This document shows, piece after piece, positions 57,733 to 64,000 of a DNA stretch of 64,000 nt; position 1 is the first letter of the stretch, and each line of letters opens with the position of its first letter. A program made the position numbers and the translations under genes. Source of the DNA: Schistosoma mansoni (taxonomy: Eukaryota; Platyhelminthes; Trematoda; Strigeidida; Schistosomatidae); contig NW_017386096.1 of assembly GCF_000237925.1 (NCBI RefSeq), positions 124,001 to 188,000 of the forward strand, in the 5' to 3' direction. The notes beneath the pieces are model-generated. The model worked only from the letters and a program-made list of their open reading frames with translations, did no database searches and was not told where the DNA came from.

Positions 57733-58064
57733 TCAATTCACTTGGTATTGTTTGTTTGAGTCTTCCCATTGATGTTTAGGACTGCAACTGGTCAGTCTCT
57801 AATTGGCCATATGTGCATACTGTGCTTATTGCCTCGATGTAGCCTTAATACACAAGCATTGTAAGCAAAGATAGATGATGGCTAGCAGTGGAATCCACAT
57901 TGACGCGCGTTTCGTCCCATTTGGAACTCTTCATCTGGGGGTACCTGCATCCCAGAGTGAACATCAACTGTGAGATGCAGGTAGATTCAGCCGACGAGTC
58001 CCAAATAGGACGAAATGCACGTCGAACTGGATTCCACTACTAGCCACTATCCATCTTTCCTTAG
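57733..58064. repeat. Alpha-type repeat carrying two opposed hammerheads
   Basis: Left module (TTCACTTGGTATTGTTTGTT on), then a minus hammerhead (about 57890-57950) joined head-to-head to a plus hammerhead (about 57970-58035) through CATCCCAGAGTGAACATCAA. Outer ends are AAAGATAGATGATGGCTAG and its inverse. The minus core has ATGAAGAG for CTGACGAG and the plus core has CCGACGAG, so each has a base change at the essential 5' core. GAAA is intact in both. Same architecture as at 2611-2806. Confidence 0.85.
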
Positions 58065-58600
58065 TTGTTTTAGTTGTTCACTGTATCATTCTTCTTACAC
58101 AATCATATTGAACTACTTCAATGTAATTAATTATATGTCTGTATCAGATTATCAATGATGATAGAGAGTTGAGTCACGCTTTATTTTAAAAAAACAATTA
58201 CCCTTATTGTTTGTTTTTTTCTTTTTAAAAAAATATTCATTTGAAACCGTTTTTCTGGTTACGGACTAAGGGTGTGTCCATATTGTATAGTGTAATAATA
58301 AGAATAATGGGATGGGGTTACTAATCGTAACCAAAAAAAAATTAAATAAAGAATTACCAAGACGAATCCAATGATTATTGATCAATTCAATGTTAATCTT
58401 GTTGTAAGGTCAAAAAGGGATTAACAATTGTCTTAAAGATTTATACTAAATGGGTCTATCTTTTTCTTAGTGACATTGATTTTTATGTCAAAACAGTAGT
58501 AGGTCAACAGATGATTAGAATAGAATATTTTTTTTATTTATCTCATTCAATGTCATTTTTTTTCCAAATTTAATTATCAGCTAAGGAATCATTCAAAGTT
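58065..58600. other. Intronic sequence, no gene
   Basis: A/T-rich DNA with homopolymer runs. Nothing recognised. Confidence 0.4.
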
Positions 58601-58604
58601 ACTT

Positions 58605-59130
58605 ATTTACTTACGCCTGTTGTCCCTCGTGGAGGAGCATAGGCCCGCCGACCTGCATTCTCCATCCAACTCTGTCCTGGGCAAACCTTTCCAGTTGTTA
58701 TTCATCCTTTTCATATCTGCTTCTAATTCCTGGAGTAATGTGTTTTTTGGCCTTCCTTTTTTCTGCTTCCCTTCGGGGTTCCAAGTTAGGGCTTGCCTCG
58801 TGATGCAGTTTGTTGATTTCCTTAGTGTATGTCCTATCCACTTTCAACGTCTTTACTAATTTCGTCTTTAGCTGTAAGCTGGTTTGTCCTCTCCCATAAA
58901 ACGCTGTTAGTGATAGTATCCGGCCAGTGAATATTGAGTAATTTGCGTAAACAACTGTTTATAAATACTTGTACATTCTTGACGATGGATGTAGTAGTTC
59001 TCCACTTTTCATCTCCGTACAGTAAACCTCACTGTCTTGACGTTCGTATTGAAGATTGTCACTTTGATATTAGTTGACAGCTGTTTTGTATTCAAAGTTG
59101 AGAGCGAAATAGTAGTAAAATTGTTAATTT
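58605..59130 (-). mobile_element. RTE-type (SR2-like) LINE 3' end
   Basis: The minus strand encodes, in a decayed frame, the end of an RTE reverse transcriptase: [24 protein letters not shown] then [30 protein letters not shown], then a [24 protein letters not shown] segment, [20 protein letters not shown] and [17 protein letters not shown]. The 3' tip is TTACTTACGCCTG reversed. This order matches schistosome SR2 elements. Truncated at the 5' side. Confidence 0.8.
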
Positions 59131-59774
59131 TCAATGTGTGTAACTATTTTTTTCCTGTGGTTACCGACTGAAAATGACTCAATTTAGGGGATGATTGTAT
59201 CTTAAAACAATTTGGCTTCATGATACCTCAGGACTTTATAACATCATTAAAACTACAATGTAACTTGTTCTTCATTCCTTCTTTGTCATTATTGAAAGTT
59301 ATGCTAGCTACTTTGATTTGACTTAGTTAACTCCGTTGGTTACAATCTCTGGTTTGGAACTTGAGGAATTGCAATTTAAAGCTTATTCATTATGAAGTGA
59401 ATAATAATGATTATAATGATTACATAGTTGTATGAAAATATCGTACATTTGAAGGGTAATTTGCACCATGAACTGACTTCTGTTTGTTATGGTGTCTGAG
59501 GATTGTTAAAGAGACTTACGATAGTAGGGGATGAAACGGTTTCCTAATTGTTCAACACTTATACTTATGCAGTGGAGACGAATTCCTAATAAAGAATAAT
59601 TTCAATAGATGATAATCGGACAAATCAATTTTGGTGTGATTTGTTTATCAAGTATAAATTTTCTGTACTTGGCTTCGAGAAGAACACTTTCTGTAGGTAA
59701 TATGATGATACTTTCTTCTTTTTTAAGTGTACCCAGGTATTTGAAACGGGATTCAAAAATAACCTGTTGAATAC

Positions 59775-60135
59775 TGAATCATATGTTCATTAGTGACTAG
59801 CTTCGAGAGGAAATTCTCGAAGTTCCAGTAAGAAGCCGTGACCAGTAGATTTCAACAGTTTTGAGTGTGACACAGCTGCCTATCTCAGGAAATGAATAAA
59901 GGATTGCACAAGATCATAGATTGATTAGAGTTAGACACTAATACCGTTAGATTACCGGCTTAGTGATTTAGAGTTTAATTGCTCGTGTTAAACTGAAGGT
60001 TCTGGTTTCGAATCCCGCCTACGGGATCTTAGATGCACACTGTTGAGGAGTCCCATGCTAGGACGTGGCGACTGTTCAATGCTTCCAGGTTTACATTGAT
60101 AGTCTAACGTTGTTTAGTTCATGATCTCTGTAAAA
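59775..60135 (+). repeat. Decayed second-family hammerhead SINE
   Basis: Full-length outline: left head ATATGTTCATTAGTGACTAG, GTTAGACACTAATACCGTTA, box A relic GGCTTAGTGATTTAGAGT, box B GGTTTCGAATCCCGCC, then GCACACTGTTGAGGAG, TCCCATGCTAGGA, CGTGG in place of CGAAA, and tail. The core change makes it inactive. Confidence 0.75.
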
Positions 60136-60374
60136 AACTGAGTGCTGTAATCATTAAGATACCATTCTAAAATGTTTGACTGATTTACTCAGTACAAGTT
60201 TGATGTTTACGTTTTTGAGCCTGATTTTCTGTGTTAGAGACTCTTCTGTTGCTTAAAATAGGACTTACTAATTGGATATTCAGTTTTAATCAAACCACAA
60301 CTTCATCTTCATAATTTATAGTTTCGGAAAACTAAATGATTTGAATTTTGTGTTTGAATTTATTATCAGTTTAG

Positions 60375-60660
60375 AGGTTTTCTAGAGTATATTAATATCA
60401 CAAACCAAATTAGATAAGACATCCACTGAAAACCGGGAAGAACTGAACAACGGTTTCATTGTAGTATGCGATGATTACTTCTGAGGAAGACAGTACATGA
60501 ATGTCTCACAATATCGTGAATTGACTAAAGTTGGTCATATACACTATTGGTCTAGAGATTAAACGCTAGCATGCGAGAACAAAGGTTCTGAGTTCTGCCC
60601 TCAGTGTGTGCTGTCAAGAAACCATATACTAGGACCAAAACAAATATCAGCTACTTCTTA
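60375..60660. repeat. Strongly decayed second-family SINE pair
   Basis: A reversed arm (CACTGAAAACCGGGAAGAAC, GAACAACGGTTTCATTGTAG) is followed by a plus arm (TTGGTCTAGAGATTAAACGC, GGTTCTGAGTTCTGCC, GTGTGCTGTCAAGAAACC). Core bases are gone in both. Confidence 0.45.
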
Positions 60661-60719
60661 ATTTGTATTTGTTACATCCTTGAATCTGTTTACACACTTT
60701 CGTGCCGAGTATAACTTGT

Positions 60720-61210
60720 CTAATGTAGATTAAGACCTTGAGGCGATAGGCTGACTGGCTTAACCTTGAGGCTAGTATGCGTGAGTTCGAAGCGGGGGCA
60801 GAGAGACGAAAACTATTCTATCCCTGATTGGCTGGCAAGCACGCGAGAGAAGTCAAGGACAACTGGAACGCTAAACGCTTTATTCCAATCCCGATCTAGC
60901 ACTCGAATTCCGAATTCAGATTAGTGTAAAAAGGTACATGAATAAATAGTTGAATAACCTGACCACAACGTACAATAATTAGGAAAATACAATTATGTCT
61001 AAAACTGGGGGATTAGAGTAGAAAATAGAGTCCAACAGGTTACGTCTAAATTACAATAGCTTTGGAACAGAAAAGGCCTCTGACAGTGAATCATACATCA
61101 AACGAAAGCTCATGATCTGTAAAATAGACTGGGGGCAAAAGTAACTATTACAGTTTTACAAGCTTTGAATGAAATGAAATAACGTCCCCCCTATAAATAG
61201 CTTCCGTAGT
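60720..61210. other. Unclassified, possibly repetitive region
   Basis: GC-richer than its neighbours, with GTGAGTTCGAAGCGGGGGCA (box B-like) and CTGATTGGCTGGCAAGCACG. A relation to the repeat at 16819 is suggested only by a short GATTGGCT phrase. No other copy in this window, so its status is open. Confidence 0.3.
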
Positions 61211-62085
61211 TTGTTAAAGCTTCTTGTTTCGGGGTTCACATCAGTATTCCTTATTTATATCAATCAAATTATTGCCGAAATTTAATCATTTTTTTTTATC
61301 TAAATGAGATCAGTTCTTTTTCTTTTCACCTTAAAAGAACTTTCATGTATTTCTTTCTTCTACTCTATGACAAACAACCGATGTCATATACAATAGAATC
61401 CTTTAAGTTACTCTACTTACTGATGTATTCAATCACCTCCTGATTTCGTGTTATATATATATGTGTAACAAATATCTAATTAACTTGTGCAACAGATTAT
61501 TTCCATTCAATCAACGCTTCTATTCATACACTCACTCATTCACACACACACACACATACTCACCTACAGGTTAATTAAGATTGAACTTTTTTTTTCTATT
61601 TCAATTTATTCCAATTTCACCTTCTTTTTCGTTTTCATCTTCTCCGTAGAGATTGTTGATTCTATTTTTTTTCTCTGGTGTTCGATTAGTCTTTTTCTTT
61701 AGTAATATATTAAACTAGATGGGTGTGTATTTGTGTTAAGGGAGGATAGATAGATAGATAGATGGATAGATTTGTGTAATTGAACGTTTTTTTAGATATA
61801 AAGTCACGCATACACGTTTCGATTTTGGCCTAGATACATAGATATATGACTTTCGGAAGATTCATTTATTTCCTCTAGAGAATTAACTGTTTGTATGTTT
61901 CTCTGTTTGTTCCTACTGTAATCTTATTTATTTATTTATTCTGGCTATCAGTTAATCTAACTATATATGGAAATAATAATAATGATGATAGTGATCTTAG
62001 GATATACATGATGACCTCTTTTATTTCATTTCTATCAGTTTCTGTCTATTTCATTCTATTGAATTCTATTCAATACATTTGATTT
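61211..62085. other. Simple-repeat-rich intronic stretch
   Basis: CA run (about 61542-61555), GATA run (about 61744-61772) and T-rich sequence. No exon is supported. Confidence 0.5.
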
Positions 62086-62406
62086 TATTTAAACACAAAT
62101 ATTGGTACAAAGGGGGCACCAGATATATATGCACTACACTAATCTCATTTGATTTTTGAGGGCTGTGATATACTGCCGAGGTGCCCAAACTGAAGCAGTT
62201 AGTTTTCTTAGGGGACGACACCCGGAGCCTTTGACCTAAAGATCTAATCCACAAGGCAGTGGAGCATCGTGAGGAAATGCAGTCCAATGGTAACCGGTGA
62301 CCAACGATTGATTCATACGCCATTTGTTCCCTTCGGGATCCTGGAGTCCATGTGCACCATTGGTTTGGAATCAAGGTTTTCCAACTCCCTAGGTGAACTT
62401 TCCGTG
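62086..62406 (-). repeat. 510-bp AATA-tailed retroelement, copy 10 (5' truncated)
   Basis: Reversed copy from TTTATTTAAACACAAATATT to CTAGGTGAACTTTCCGTGTC, lacking roughly the first 190 bases of the family. It breaks off where the Penelope-type fragment begins. Confidence 0.85.
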
Positions 62407-62409
62407 TCA

Positions 62410-62640
62410 CAGATATCGAAAAAAATTACTGATTGGTTGGTAAATTGGATTGATATCAATGTGCTTGTTTATTGCTGATTGACTTGAGTGCCAAGCTTCT
62501 AAAAATTCTCTGGTGTTTTTGAAATTGCCTCTATCCAAAATCTCCACATTTTTCCAGTCTAATGTCTGTCCGCAGTTGTCCACGTGCATTGATATAAGTG
62601 CAGGCATGTCATGGCGTTTGACAAGAACCAATCAACATCG
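62410..62640 (-). mobile_element. Penelope-like element fragment (GIY-YIG end region)
   Basis: The minus strand has a frame with HVDNCGQTLDWKNVEILDRG followed by REFLEAWHS. This matches the pattern at the end of the GIY-YIG endonuclease region of Penelope-like retroelements (H-x-x-x-x-x-H/Q-x-hydrophobic-D-W, I-L-D, R-x-x-x-E). Only this short fragment is present. The alternative is another retroelement with the same C-terminal domain. Confidence 0.55.
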
Positions 62641-62906
62641 AGGTGTACAGGACAAGATGGGAACCACGTGTGAAGAAATTCGAACACTTCACTTCTACCT
62701 GAAGTTTGTGCTGATGATTTCATTCAGAAGGACGATGAAAGCTCCATGACCAAACCATCCAGCTCAGGGAACAAAACTCCATCAAAATCATCTACCTGAG
62801 CTACAAATCTCCATCTGAAATGTCTAGTGCCTAAGGAATAAAAAAGATTGAAAGAATGGGAAGTTAGGATGACCCGGGAGGTTGACACTGCTACGGAGTT
62901 CAGAAG
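62641..62906. other. Retroelement-like tail of uncertain class
   Basis: TCATTCAGAAGGACGATGAA, then AAACCATCCAGCTCAGGGAA and CACCTGAGCTACAAATC-like sequence. The last phrase recurs near 1130. It looks like untranslated sequence of a retroelement adjoining the Penelope-like fragment. Confidence 0.4.
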
Positions 62907-63352
62907 GTGTTTTGTGGAGATTTAGTATTTTCATAGTTGAGAGCGTGAGTCCATTGAAGCTAGACCACCAGGGAAAACCTGGAAGCACTGGACGGCCGTT
63001 TCGTTTTATTGTCGGACTTCTCAGCAGTGCACATCCACGACCTCGCTTGTAGGATTCGAGGTCAAGCGTTCGTGAGCGAGATCGAATGTTTATGGGTTTG
63101 AAACCCGTGTGCGGGATCGTAGATGAGATTTGAACCCAGGACCTACCAGTCTCGCGCCAGAGCTCTTAACCACTAGACCACTGAGCCGGCATCAGATAGT
63201 GTTTATGCCTAACTCCAACCAATCCACGAACTTGAGCAACCGTCCACCAATTGTCTTCATTGAGTTCCTATCTCACAACAGACGTCTTTGGGAATTCCAC
63301 TAGTCACTGCTTCTCACTAGAACTCCTAGATTTACCTCTCGAAGTCAGTAGT
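62907..63352 (-). repeat. Second-family hammerhead SINE, reversed, with internal rearrangement
   Basis: Outer end TTTTGTGGAGATTTAGTATT, tail, ribozyme (minus: GCACTGCTGAGAAG, CGAAACGGCCGTC and CAGTGC), then about 80 bases of a second tRNA-like piece in plus orientation (GTCAAGCGTTCGTGAGCGAG and GTTTGAAACCC at about 63062-63120), then the unit continues: box B GGGTTCAAATCTC, box A GGCTCAGTGGTCTAGTGGTT and left head to CTGACTTCGAGAGG. The core is CTGAGAAG, a change from CTGAGGAG that should impair cleavage. Confidence 0.8.
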
Positions 63353-64000
63353 AATAATAATAGTAAAACTACAAATAATCATAAACATTTATCTAAAACA
63401 AAATTCTTTGTTTTATGTCACCATTGAATTAGTTATACATAAATAAATAATGAAGCATTTCATCATGTTGTACTCTATTACTACACTATTTGAATATATA
63501 TTCATCATTGTCGTCATGTTGATGATTATGCAAATTTATTCACCGGTCATTTTGTTCCCACCCCTCTCCTTCTTTATATCTCTTTTTGATTAGTGTTGGT
63601 GTTTCATTTTTTTTTAATAAAAAAAGAAACACCTTCTGAATCATAGTTTTACCAACAACAACAAAAAAATGTGTTGACCTCTCTCTCTTGGTAAAAGATG
63701 CACATTTATGAATATTTGTCAGTGTATTTATTTCATTGATACATGAACCTTACTTTTAGATATTTGCATATCTATTATCATTGCGTCACCATCATCGTTA
63801 CGAATGTAATATGTATATATGTACACACACACACATAGTAGCTGTATTCCTCCAGTTTAAGGTTGAATAGCAGAATACTTAAGGTAGAAAATTCCTCTAT
63901 GTATGTATGTATGTTTGTGTATCTGTGCTCGTATTTTGTGCAAAATGTTGAATAGGTTGTATACTATATGTGCAGGTATATTTAGTTGTGCATTTTTTCA
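63353..64000. other. Right end, intronic, no gene
   Basis: AT-rich with short CA and GTAT runs (about 63826 and 63898-63915). Nothing else recognised. Confidence 0.45.

Larger units (their letters stand above)
50624..64000 (+). other. PMCA intron 2 (left part, at least 13.4 kb)
   Basis: Starts GTAAGTT. No sequence matching the next PMCA segment (the loop after TM1 and TM2) is seen to the window end, so the intron is taken to continue beyond it. Rich in SINE and LINE copies. Confidence 0.7.

Noticed and set aside
1-64000. CRISPR array, operon or bacterial gene cluster
   Set aside because: The window is eukaryotic: spliced genes, SINEs and LINEs. The repeated units are retroposons, not short regularly spaced repeats.

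Overview
The window looks like nuclear DNA of a blood fluke (genus Schistosoma): AT-rich, intron-rich and crowded with interspersed repeats. Two things point there. One is many copies of the schistosome 'alpha' SINE-like repeat, a tRNA-like Pol III unit carrying a hammerhead ribozyme. The other is decayed LINE tails of the CR1-like and RTE (SR2-like) types found in schistosomes. I cannot tell the species. Two 200-base runs of N mark assembly gaps (32548-32747 and 47397-47596).

Layout. Bases 1-6.6 kb hold one minus-strand gene: a large exon (4619 to about 6553) encoding 645 residues of an unrecognised, leucine-rich, probably all-helical protein, ending in a clean GT splice donor. Candidate downstream exons lie at 2989-3219 and 2298-2547. 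From 6.8 to 8.9 kb is a rotted CR1-like LINE on the minus strand, split by a younger repeat. From 9 to 19.4 kb there are two short, weakly supported minus-strand ORFs, a few old dispersed repeats and otherwise nothing I can support.

A plus-strand plasma-membrane Ca2+-ATPase (PMCA) gene starts at 19.4 kb. Its first coding exon is 19518-19710 and the second is 50450-50623, phase-matched across an intron of about 30.7 kb. The second exon ends in the first membrane span. No third exon is visible before 64 kb, so the rest of the gene lies to the right.

The two PMCA introns are where the repeats sit. They hold: (a) about ten copies of a family of roughly 510 bp ending in an AATA-type tail, several with target-site duplications; (b) alpha-type hammerhead units; (c) a second tRNA-like family whose hammerhead core reads CTGAGGAG; (d) one copy of a third hammerhead-bearing tRNA-like family; (e) CR1-like and RTE LINE 3' ends; and (f) a Penelope-type fragment. 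Hammerhead units often occur as head-to-head inverted pairs. Both assembly gaps fall between the arms of such a pair, and an almost exact 437-bp duplicate sits against one gap, which suggests misassembly.

The observations most worth following are the paired hammerheads in three distinct tRNA-like families, a three-base insertion at the cleavage site shared by several alpha copies, and the gap-associated duplication.
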